From: Phycisphaerae bacterium
GTDB lineage: Bacteria; Planctomycetota; Phycisphaerae; Tepidisphaerales; Tepidisphaeraceae
Reading direction: 5' to 3'
Assembly (NCBI GenBank): GCA_014380825.1
Contig: JACMJD010000093.1
Span: 1-5,275, forward strand
DNA length: 5,275 bases
Both the position numbers and the translations under genes were made by a program. Below the pieces are notes generated by a model. That model worked only from the letters and a program-made list of their open reading frames with translations. It had not been told where the DNA came from and did not search any database. Positions 1 through 5,275 of this stretch are shown one piece after another; within the stretch, counting starts at the first letter, position 1; each line of letters begins with the position of its first letter.

Positions 1-599
1 AGTTCAAGCCGCGAACGCGAAATTCCCAGAAGTCGCTCAACGATGCCGGCGCGATCGTGCAATACGACAAGCAGCGCCTCGTTGGTTTGAACCGCAACGT
101 ACCGTTCTTGAACCTCGGACATGACATCCAGGACGGTCGTCACCGCATCGGCCGCGGCGGCGCGGAGGCGATTGTCAGCCGCGCGGCTTTGTCCCGGTCT
201 CGAAAGAACGGCGATCAGGTCTGCCGTCAGTCCCGCGTCAACCGTTGGCTTGCCTCCGTGTTCGGGAAATCGAACGGCGATGCTGAGCACCGGATTCGGC
301 AGCAGCCGCGCTTGACGTGAAGTCGCTTGCGCCTGGCGGACGCGCGCAATCGAGGATTGCACTTGCGGACTTCCCAGAACTGACCGTCGAATGGCATCGT
401 CGATCGTGAGCACATCCGGCGGGCCCGAGCCCTCGTCGATTTGATGTCCAACTTCCGAAAAAACGATCTCACTCTGGAGCCGTGCAGCCCCGGCGGCATC
501 GTTTTCAACGTTGATGCGCGGGGGCGGTCCAACGCACCCGGCGAGCGCGAAGGCGGCGACCGAAACGATTGCCGCCCCTGCGAGGTATCTGTTGTCCAT
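1..599 (-). CDS. TolC-family outer-membrane efflux lipoprotein (CzcC/CusC-like), N-terminal part, runs off left edge
   Basis: Partial gene: 199 complete codons are visible from an ATG at 599, and the reading frame is still open at base 1. Family members are usually 400-480 residues, so about half is missing. Residues 1-22 form a lipoprotein signal: Arg4, a hydrophobic stretch, then lipobox L19-A20-G21-C22, with Cys22 the expected lipidated residue. The OEP-domain pattern follows: LTIDDAI at 64-70, a helix rich in Arg/Gln/Ala to about residue 98, the RQARLLPNP signature ending in P101-N102-P103, a beta segment, an LSRPGQSRAADNRL segment (132-145), and a long helix through 199. In this family the trimer forms the outer-membrane and periplasmic exit duct of an RND pump. 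CzcC/CusC relatives export metal ions, but the substrate here cannot be read from the sequence. A GAGA stretch about 7 nt before the ATG is a weak ribosome binding site. Overlapping open frames on both strands lack this coherent domain pattern. Confidence 0.88.
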   Translation of the reverse strand, partial: MDNRYLAGAAIVSVAAFALAGCVGPPPRINVENDAAGAARLQSEIVFSEVGHQIDEGSGPPDVLTIDDAIRRSVLGSPQVQSSIARVRQAQATSRQARLLPNPVLSIAVRFPEHGGKPTVDAGLTADLIAVLSRPGQSRAADNRLRAAAADAVTTVLDVMSEVQERYVAVQTNEALLVVLHDRAGIVERLLGISRSRLE

Positions 600-719
600 T
601 ATCGATCTCAAGTGCGATCTTTGGTGGGACGATCGGCGTGATCAGGAGTGACACGATGATGCCGTCGGAGTCGGGAAGGTGCGCGCAAGCGCAGACCGAC
701 TCGAAGGGGCAGGGAAGTA
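600..719 (-). other. Intergenic gap before the efflux lipoprotein gene
   Basis: This 120-base stretch separates the small exported-protein candidate from the efflux lipoprotein. I see no gene in it. Its notable content is the nested hairpin at 668-702. The last bases before the ATG at 599 read GAGATCGATA, the only ribosome-binding-like sequence. I could not pick out a convincing sigma70-type promoter, so the efflux gene may be read through from upstream. Confidence 0.6.
668..702. repeat. Nested inverted repeat / two-tier hairpin in intergenic gap
   Basis: Read on the plus strand, GAGTCGG (668-674) pairs perfectly with CCGACTC (696-702). Inside it, TGCGC (680-684) pairs with GCGCA (689-693) around a GCAA loop. 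The two stems are separated by an asymmetric internal loop (GAAGG on one side, GA on the other). In the minus-strand transcript, which reads the flanking genes, the same stems form with a UUGC loop. No T-run follows on either strand, so it does not look like a simple intrinsic terminator. It could be an mRNA processing or stabilising element, or a regulator site. The role is unknown. Confidence 0.55.
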
Positions 720-1097
720 TTATGCTATCAGAGGTAAGGACGTAGATGCGGACGCCAGACTCCGGCCGTGGGCGTGCGCCGTGGCAGCGTACCCGCACGG
801 TTGCTGGCATGATGCGGTTAGAAACGCAATTGAGGTCGGAGATTCCACGAACGAGTTGAATGTCGCCGCGTTGCCCTTCGATTCAGGCAATGCATGTCCG
901 ATACATTCTGCAAAATCAGTTTCGCTGTGTGTCGCTGCGCAGAACGCTTCACCGCCATCAACTATCGGCGCGCTCGTGATCACACTGCACAAGTCGTCAG
1001 TAATTGAATCCAGCGTCGGCGAGCTGCACTCACAAATTGCAAAGACCTGGATGATCACGAGGAGCCAAGCGGAGAATTTGAACGGCAAATCTCTCAA
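720..1097 (-). CDS. Candidate small exported Cys/His-containing protein of unknown function, upstream of efflux gene
   Basis: A 125-codon open frame ending in TAA directly ahead of the efflux lipoprotein gene on the same strand. Residues 1-25 look like a signal peptide: Arg2 and Lys7, then the hydrophobic run SAWLLVIIQVFAI, then Cys22 and Cys24. The predicted mature part has cysteines at 37, 53, 65, 97 and 101 (97/101 as CxxxC) and histidines at 57, 68, 108 and 110, the last two as HAH. That is suggestive of metal binding or disulfides, but I recognise no family. There is no ATG. An in-frame TAG lies four codons before the TTG at 1097, so only TTG at 1097 or 1088 can start it, and neither has a good ribosome binding site. 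By hand count about 60% of codons end in G or C, against about 52% G/C at position two, which modestly favours real coding. Small exported proteins do occur beside metal-efflux operons. The competing plus-strand frame over the same bases has no recognisable features. It could still be spurious or a decayed gene. Confidence 0.5.
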   Translation of the reverse strand: MRDLPFKFSAWLLVIIQVFAICECSSPTLDSITDDLCSVITSAPIVDGGEAFCAATHSETDFAECIGHALPESKGNAATFNSFVESPTSIAFLTASCQQPCGYAATAHAHGRSLASASTSLPLIA

Positions 1098-1129
1098 GGC
1101 TGGTGACTATATAGCCGTAGCACCAGCTT
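1096..1129. repeat. Inverted repeat CTGGTG...CACCAG, operator-like
   Basis: AAGGCTGGTG (1096-1105) and CACCAGCTT (1121-1129) are inverted copies, with a perfect CTGGTG/CACCAG core and a one-base difference in the outer AAG flank. The 15-base centre contains the AT-rich TATATA. A site of this size overlapping a possible -10 element would suit a dimeric repressor or activator of the small gene starting at 1097, but no cognate regulator is in the window. As RNA it could also form a stem. The match is short enough that chance is possible. Confidence 0.35.
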
Positions 1130-1227
1130 GTCCAAAGCCTTGGGCTGGTTCGTCGCTATCTTATGGATGAGCGCCGCGGGTCGATGGCGACTGTCCTGGG
1201 CAATCGAACCCGTCGACAGACGGTTTT
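1098..1227 (-). other. Intergenic gap between kinase and efflux modules
   Basis: These 130 bases contain no gene I can support. They hold the small hairpin with plus-strand T-run at 1210-1228, a near-palindromic CCAAAGCCTTGG (1132-1143), the CTGGTG/CACCAG inverted repeat and the weak promoter candidate. If the small gene at 720-1097 is not real, the gap would extend from 600 to 1227, about 630 bases, which is large for this otherwise compact region. That mildly supports the gene. Confidence 0.5.
1108..1135 (-). promoter_or_regulatory. Possible sigma70-type promoter for the small exported protein / efflux module
   Basis: On the minus strand, TTGGAC (1135-1130) lies 16 bases before TATATA (1113-1108). 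The -35 matches the consensus poorly (only TTG aligned) and the -10 fairly. Transcription would begin near 1101, leaving almost no leader before the TTG at 1097, so either the start is leaderless or this is not the promoter. The inverted repeat at 1096-1129 covers the -10, which would suit regulation. No other AT-rich promoter-like stretch is evident between the two modules. Confidence 0.22.
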
Positions 1228-1228
1228 T
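1210..1228 (+). terminator. Small hairpin plus T-run with plus-strand terminator polarity
   Basis: CCGTC (1210-1214) pairs with GACGG (1219-1223) around a GACA loop and is followed by TTTTT (1224-1228). The T-run touches the kinase stop codon. The polarity is that of an intrinsic terminator for plus-strand transcription, although no convincing plus-strand gene precedes it. On the minus strand the same stem follows the kinase stop but is trailed by GTTCGATTG rather than a T-run, so it would be a poor terminator for the kinase. The five-base stem is short, so chance is a real possibility. Confidence 0.3.
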
Positions 1229-4200
1229 CATTTGGCTGACTGCGTGGTTGCCGCAGGGACCATTGCCGTCAGCTTGGTCTTCCATTCCGCCGCTTTCATG
1301 TCGTGACCCTTGCCAGGTTCGGCGGTATCCCACGCGGTGTACAGCTTCGCGAGGGAGCTGGTGGAATCTCTCTGATATGTGGGCGGGACGCCTGGAGTGG
1401 TCGAGAAGATTCGCTGGGCCTCGACCAGCTCGGGTTCGGAATCGGCGAAGCGTTGTTGCTCCAAGAGCAATCGCGCCAGCATCAGCCGGGCGGATCCGGT
1501 GCGGGCGTGATCATTGCCGAAGACGCGCTGCGTGCGTTCCACCGCCTCGCGAAGCAGTGGCTCGGCTTCGTTCAGGTTTCCGACTTTCCGTAAAATGTCC
1601 GCGTAATTCAGGATCGCGTTGAGCGTGTTGGAGTGATCGTTGCCGCGCACGCGGCGGAACTTTTCCAGCGAGTCACGCAGCATCGGTTCGGCCTCGGCCA
1701 GCTTGCCCTGTTCCTTCAGCAGCCGGGCGATGGCGTTCTGCGTGATGAGAGTCTCGGGATGCTCTTCGCCGGAGAGCTTGCGGCGCGCTTCGTACGACTG
1801 GCGAAGATACGGTTCGGCTTCGTCGAGCCGGCCCATCACCATCAACATTCCGCCGAAGTTGTTGAGCAGGATCAGGCGGTCCGGGTTATCGTCGCCCCAG
1901 ATCGGCCGGGAGACTGTCAGCGCTTCCCGATAGAGCGCTTCCGCTTCGGCATACTTGCCACGCGTCCCAAGGAGCTTGGCCAGGAGGCACACACTGCGAA
2001 GCGTTTGCTGGTGACTCGTGCCCAGGACGCGCTGTCCGATCTGCAGCGCTTTTCGCTGGCACGACTCGGCGTCTTCCAACTTCCCCTGGTCTAGCAAGAC
2101 GGTCGCGAGCCCTTCGTAACAGTGGATGACGTTTGGATGTTCGTCGCCTAATGTGCGCCGACACAGATCGAGTGCTTCCCGGTACATCGCTTCCGCATCG
2201 GCAAATCGTCCCTGCGTGCGCATGGCCCATGCGACGTTGGACATGCGGTTCGGGACGTCCGGATGCTCTTCGCCGCGGACGCGTCGTATCGCTTCAAGCG
2301 ATTCGCGATAGTACGCCTCGGCCTCTTTCGCGCGCCCCTGCGAGCTGCGGAGGCCGCCCATGTTGTTGATCCATACGATGACATCCGGATCGTCCTGGCC
2401 GAGCACGCGCTTGCCGGTCTCGTACACCTCGGTCCAGGCGCGCTCAGCGTCGTCCAGCTTTCCCTGTTCAATGAGCAGATAGCCATACGTGTTGAGCTGG
2501 ATCAACGAGTCGCGATCCTCGATACCGCGCACGCGCCTGGCTGTTGCCAAGGCATCGCGTAGGAGCGGTTCCGCTTCAACTTGTTTGCCCTGATCGCGGA
2601 GGAAGTTGCCCAAATTGGACATGGAGACCTGCGTCCGCAGGTGATCTTTCCCCAGAACACGCGCGGAGCGTTCCAGCGCTTCGCGGTAAAGCTGCTCGCT
2701 TTCCGGCAATTTACCCTGCGCTTCCAACAAATTGCCCATATCGCTGATTCCAATGATCGTTTCGAGATGATCGTCGCCCAGGACTTGGCGCTGTGTTGCC
2801 AGCGCATGCTGCTGAAGCGCAGCGCCTTGGTCGTACTTGCCCAACGCCTTGTACAGAACCGCGAGCGTGTGCCGCAGCGATGCGTCCACCGTCGGCTGAT
2901 TCTTGAACTGCGAATCCACCGCCTTGATCGCGGGCATGAGGATCGTGCGATCGATCAGATCGGCGGCCGTGTCCGTGCTGTTTACCTGATTGAGTTCGCG
3001 GGCGAACGATTGAACGCGCGCCTCGCGCTCAACCTCCGGCACGCCGCTCTTTTTGATCGCGGCTGCGAAGCGTTCACGGATGTCGCGCATCAATTCTATC
3101 CCCGCGTTGGTCGGGTCGATCTGACTGAGCATCTTGGCTTGGAATTCTGAGACCTCTTTCAACTCATCCGCGCGTTTCTTGGTTTCAGCTTCAGCGACAA
3201 TCGCGCGATCGCGCTGGGTGCGTGCGATCTTGGCCTGCCATGCGAACGCGATCAGACCGATGAGCAGCGCCGCGGCGACCGCGGATGCGGACCCGACGAC
3301 CGCCTTGTTGCGCCGAACGAACTTTCGCATGCGATAAACCGTGCTTGGCGGCGCCGCGACGACGGCTTCGCCGCTCAAGTATCGCTTTACATCCATCGCC
3401 AAGCCGTTGGCGGTTTCGTATCGGCGCTGGCGGTCTTTCTCCAGTGCCTTCATCACGATCCAGTCGAGCTCGCCGCGCACGAGCTTGCCGAGCTTGCGCG
3501 GCTCGGTCATGCGGTGTGCGGCGACGTTCGCGATCGTGTCGGAGTTCTGACTCAGACGTGTACTAGGCTTGGGCGGATCCACTTCGCGGATCATCCGCTG
3601 GATCTCACCGTACGCCGCCGAACGCAGCTCTTTACTGTCGAACGGCGTGCAGCCGGTGAGCAGCTCGTACAACAACACGCCGAGCGAATAAACATCTGTT
3701 CGCGTGTCGATATCCAGCGATCCTTCGGCCTGCTCCGGACTCATGTATTCCGGCGTGCCGATCAACTGCTTGTGCTCGGTGAACAGCGTCTTCTCTGTGA
3801 GCTTGCTGGCGGTCGCCTTGGCGATACCGAAGTCGATCACCTTTGCGCTGGGCCGGCCATCCTGCGTGGCGACGAGCACGTTGCTGGGCTTGATGTCGCG
3901 ATGGATGATCCCTTTGGTGTGCGCGTGTTGCACCGCGTTACACACTTGCGCGAACAGCTCGAGGCGCGATTCGATGCTTAGGTTGTGCCGGTCGCAGTAT
4001 TCTTCGATCGGCTCGCCAGTACACAACTCCATCACGAAATACGGTCGGCCGCTCTCGGTCATGCCGGCATCGAAGACCTTGGCGATGTTGGGATGATCCA
4101 TCATCGCCAGCGCCTGCCGCTCCTGCTCGAAGCGCGCGACGACCTGGCGCGTGTCCATGCCGAGCTTGATGATCTTCAGCGCGACCCTGCGCTTGATCGG

Positions 4201-4524
4201 TTTTTCCTGCTCGGCCATGAAGACCGTGCCGAAGCCGCCTTCGCCGATGCGTTGCAGGAGCTTGTACGGTCCGATCAACGTGCCGGGTGTTTCGCCGGGC
4301 GCGTCCGAAATTGTCGCCGCGGAAGACGGAAATCCGTGCGAGATTTCGGTGGGTGCGGATAGAAAGCGCGCATCCTCTGCGGCTTCGATCATCGCCAGGA
4401 TACGCTGGCGAAATTCAAGGTCACCGCCGCACTCGCGGTTCAGCAACGACTCGCGCTGATCCGCGGGCGCGGCGATGACCAGGTCAAATACTCGGCGAAG
4501 TTGCTCGTGTTTCGCGTCGGGCAT
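1228..4524 (-). CDS. Membrane-anchored eukaryotic-type Ser/Thr protein kinase with C-terminal kinesin-light-chain-type TPR array
   Basis: A 1098-residue protein predicted to phosphorylate Ser/Thr residues of unknown targets. Residues 7-56 form the short helical N-terminal region common in planctomycete and acidobacterial kinases. The kinase domain spans about 87-383. Visible motifs are the glycine loop G94-E-G-G-F-G99, VALK with Lys117, a probable helix-C Glu135, catalytic H208-R-D210-I-K212 with Asn215, D231-F-G233, the GTPEYMSPEQ activation/P+1 segment (256-265), Asp277 of helix F, and Arg368 in the C-lobe. No catalytic residue is missing, so it should be active. A basic stretch (RMRKFVRRNK, 398-407) precedes one hydrophobic helix (about 409-429). 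A charged, probably coiled-coil segment follows to about 465, then a linker to 540, twelve TPR-like units (541-1044) and a short tail. By the positive-inside rule the kinase is cytoplasmic and the TPR part lies across the membrane. The ATG at 4524 has GGGA seven bases upstream and starts 12 nt after the preceding gene's stop, implying co-transcription and perhaps translational coupling. Confidence 0.95.
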   Translation of the reverse strand: MPDAKHEQLRRVFDLVIAAPADQRESLLNRECGGDLEFRQRILAMIEAAEDARFLSAPTEISHGFPSSAATISDAPGETPGTLIGPYKLLQRIGEGGFGTVFMAEQEKPIKRRVALKIIKLGMDTRQVVARFEQERQALAMMDHPNIAKVFDAGMTESGRPYFVMELCTGEPIEEYCDRHNLSIESRLELFAQVCNAVQHAHTKGIIHRDIKPSNVLVATQDGRPSAKVIDFGIAKATASKLTEKTLFTEHKQLIGTPEYMSPEQAEGSLDIDTRTDVYSLGVLLYELLTGCTPFDSKELRSAAYGEIQRMIREVDPPKPSTRLSQNSDTIANVAAHRMTEPRKLGKLVRGELDWIVMKALEKDRQRRYETANGLAMDVKRYLSGEAVVAAPPSTVYRMRKFVRRNKAVVGSASAVAAALLIGLIAFAWQAKIARTQRDRAIVAEAETKKRADELKEVSEFQAKMLSQIDPTNAGIELMRDIRERFAAAIKKSGVPEVEREARVQSFARELNQVNSTDTAADLIDRTILMPAIKAVDSQFKNQPTVDASLRHTLAVLYKALGKYDQGAALQQHALATQRQVLGDDHLETIIGISDMGNLLEAQGKLPESEQLYREALERSARVLGKDHLRTQVSMSNLGNFLRDQGKQVEAEPLLRDALATARRVRGIEDRDSLIQLNTYGYLLIEQGKLDDAERAWTEVYETGKRVLGQDDPDVIVWINNMGGLRSSQGRAKEAEAYYRESLEAIRRVRGEEHPDVPNRMSNVAWAMRTQGRFADAEAMYREALDLCRRTLGDEHPNVIHCYEGLATVLLDQGKLEDAESCQRKALQIGQRVLGTSHQQTLRSVCLLAKLLGTRGKYAEAEALYREALTVSRPIWGDDNPDRLILLNNFGGMLMVMGRLDEAEPYLRQSYEARRKLSGEEHPETLITQNAIARLLKEQGKLAEAEPMLRDSLEKFRRVRGNDHSNTLNAILNYADILRKVGNLNEAEPLLREAVERTQRVFGNDHARTGSARLMLARLLLEQQRFADSEPELVEAQRIFSTTPGVPPTYQRDSTSSLAKLYTAWDTAEPGKGHDMKAAEWKTKLTAMVPAATTQSAK
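1393..2904 (-). repeat. Twelve in-register 126-bp repeats encoding 42-residue TPR units
   Basis: Residues 541-1044 of the kinase divide into twelve units of exactly 42 residues. Unit starts are 541, 583, 625, 667, 709, 751, 793, 835, 877, 919, 961 and 1003. The recurring pattern is G-(D/E)-(D/E)-H-P near the start, a helix with small residues, then QGK-(L/Y)-x-(E/D)-AE, then a second helix with Y/L-R-(E/D)-(A/S)-L and ending RRVL/R. The first unit is degenerate, lacking the G..HP opening, and the last loses the pattern at its end. The 42-residue period with the GxxHP linker is typical of kinesin-light-chain and NB-ARC-associated TPRs, which bind proteins or peptides. The copies are well diverged in sequence, which argues for an old array rather than recent duplication. 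Confidence 0.9.
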
Positions 4525-4536
4525 GGCGAAATCCCA

Positions 4537-5274
4537 TCAGTGCGCGAGCTGGCGATATGTGCCGTTCGACACGACCATGCGATACTTGGCGGCGTTGAAG
4601 ATCCATTCCAGCGCCCACGGCTCGGAGCTGATCGCGTCCATCATCGCGGCGCGGCGCTCGCGCGACGGGCAATTGATCGAAACCAGGTGCGAGAAATCCG
4701 TGCGGCCGGACACGACGCGATAGCAGTTGATCTTCACATCCTTGAAATCGTGCGCGTCCAGCAGTGCTTTCAGCCCGTCCAGTGCCGTGAGGTAGCCCGC
4801 CTCGTCGGTCACCATGACGTTGTTGTTATACACGAAGGCGGCTTCGTTCCGGCCATCGAACCGGACGGCTTTGTATGTGACGTTCTTGCCGAGCTTGCGC
4901 ACCCTGTTCATATCGACGCGCGCTTTGACCAGCGACAATTCCTGATCGAACGCAGCCCAGTTCGCCGCCATCTTGCTAAACGATTCAGCCGTGCTGACGG
5001 CGAAGACCTTGCCCGAATCCGGCCCCGCGGATTCGCCGACGAAGACCTTGATGTAGTTGTCGAGTCCGAACTTCTCCTTCATCGTCTTGTTGTTCTGCGC
5101 GACCAACATCGCGTAGCTCTCGGGCGCGTCGGTCTGGATCTCCTGGATGCTGAGCACCGGCAGGTTGTTCGCCGCCGTGGGCGCGCTCTGCGCGGCCGCT
5201 TGCGGCTTGGCGAACGGAATCAAATACCATGTCACGATAAGCAGCGCAACGAACGCAGCGATTCGAGTCGTCAT
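4537..5274 (-). CDS. Exported protein of unknown function, possibly two tandem ferredoxin-like (Dabb-type) halves; kinase operon partner
   Basis: A 245-residue protein. Residues 1-29 form a signal peptide or N-terminal anchor: Arg4, the hydrophobic run IAAFVALLIVTWYLIPF, then an Ala/Gln-rich segment with a possible cleavage near AAAQS. I recognise no named family. The mature part seems to fall into two similar halves. The first (about 38-125) has a strand beginning LPVLSIQEIQ, a helix with NNKTMKEKFG, a strand IKVFVGESAG and a strand GKVFAVS, followed by a helix with ANWAAFDQE. The second (about 134-243) has a helix DGLKALLDAHDF, strands INCYRVVSG and SHLVSINCPS, and a helix with MDAISSEPWALEW. 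This alternation resembles duplicated ferredoxin-like alpha/beta domains such as Dabb/EthD/NIPSNAP, but that is inference from pattern only. Cys184 and Cys202 could form a disulfide. The ATG at 5274 is one base from the window end, so its ribosome binding site and any upstream start cannot be seen. The stop is 12 nt before the kinase ATG. Confidence 0.85.
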   Translation of the reverse strand: MTTRIAAFVALLIVTWYLIPFAKPQAAAQSAPTAANNLPVLSIQEIQTDAPESYAMLVAQNNKTMKEKFGLDNYIKVFVGESAGPDSGKVFAVSTAESFSKMAANWAAFDQELSLVKARVDMNRVRKLGKNVTYKAVRFDGRNEAAFVYNNNVMVTDEAGYLTALDGLKALLDAHDFKDVKINCYRVVSGRTDFSHLVSINCPSRERRAAMMDAISSEPWALEWIFNAAKYRMVVSNGTYRQLAH

Positions 5275-5275
5275 C

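Noticed and set aside
227..532. Minus-strand 101-codon frame
   Set aside because: It lies within the efflux lipoprotein gene in another frame and is Arg/Ser/Pro-rich, as out-of-frame reads of GC-rich DNA are. The lipobox and OEP pattern lie in the other frame.
505..810. Minus-strand 101-codon frame spanning the 600-719 gap
   Set aside because: It overlaps both neighbouring genes out of frame, is very Arg-rich at its end and has no recognisable feature.
679..1170. Plus-strand 163-codon frame opposite the small exported-protein gene
   Set aside because: It has no signal peptide, domain motif or ribosome binding site, and its composition is mixed. The minus-strand frame has a clear hydrophobic signal and context. 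The plus-strand terminator-like hairpin at 1210 is the only point in its favour.
1128..2094. Several plus-strand frames (to 164 codons) opposite the TPR array
   Set aside because: They are antisense reads of a strongly supported TPR-coding region, and their apparent internal similarity simply mirrors the 126-bp repeats.
1393..2904. Regularly spaced repeats that might suggest a CRISPR array or satellite
   Set aside because: The period is 126 bp in frame and the repeats are diverged and protein-coding. There are no short identical repeats with unique spacers.
2581..3150. Plus-strand 189-codon frame
   Set aside because: Antisense to the kinase linker and first TPRs. It is long only because GC-rich coding DNA has few stops on the opposite strand, and it has no domain signature.
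3514..4362. Plus-strand frames of 125-155 codons opposite the kinase domain
   Set aside because: Antisense to the catalytic motifs HRD, DFG and APE-like, which are intact on the minus strand.
1..5275. tRNA, rRNA, insertion sequences, attachment sites
   Set aside because: No tRNA-like cloverleaf, rRNA segment, transposase motif or terminal inverted repeats were seen on either strand.

Overview
The window reads as part of a moderately GC-rich bacterial chromosome, most probably from a planctomycete (Phycisphaerae-like). That placement is an inference. It rests on the large eukaryotic-type Ser/Thr kinase fused to kinesin-light-chain-type TPRs, and on its kinase C-lobe signature (GELDWIVMKALEKDR..RRYETANGLA), which I associate with that phylum. 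No rRNA, tRNA or other phylogenetic marker is present.

All supported genes lie on the minus strand and form two modules. The first, at the right, is a two-gene unit. A small exported protein of unknown function (4537-5274) looks like two tandem ferredoxin-like (Dabb-type) halves. Only 12 nt downstream starts a 1098-residue membrane-anchored Ser/Thr kinase (1228-4524). The kinase has an intact catalytic domain, one transmembrane helix, a short coiled coil and twelve TPR-like units of exactly 42 residues each, without a single indel. The predicted topology puts the TPR array and the exported protein in the same compartment, so the pair could form a sensor, though this is untested.

The second module, at the left, is the beginning of what looks like an efflux locus. 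A candidate 125-residue exported Cys/His-containing protein (720-1097, TTG start) is followed by the N-terminal 199 codons of a TolC/CzcC-CusC-type outer-membrane lipoprotein (1-599). The latter runs off the left edge. RND pump and adaptor genes would be expected beyond the window. The small protein upstream could be a metal-binding accessory factor, but I recognise no family for it.

The two intergenic gaps are about 120-130 bp each and carry secondary-structure signals. A nested hairpin lies at 668-702. A CTGGTG/CACCAG inverted repeat at 1096-1129 flanks a -10-like TATATA. A small hairpin with a T-run at 1210-1228 has the polarity of a plus-strand terminator. I saw no mobile element, CRISPR array, tRNA or rRNA. 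Nothing here proves a new system. The most checkable leads are the exported-protein/kinase pair and the small cysteine-rich protein ahead of the efflux gene.
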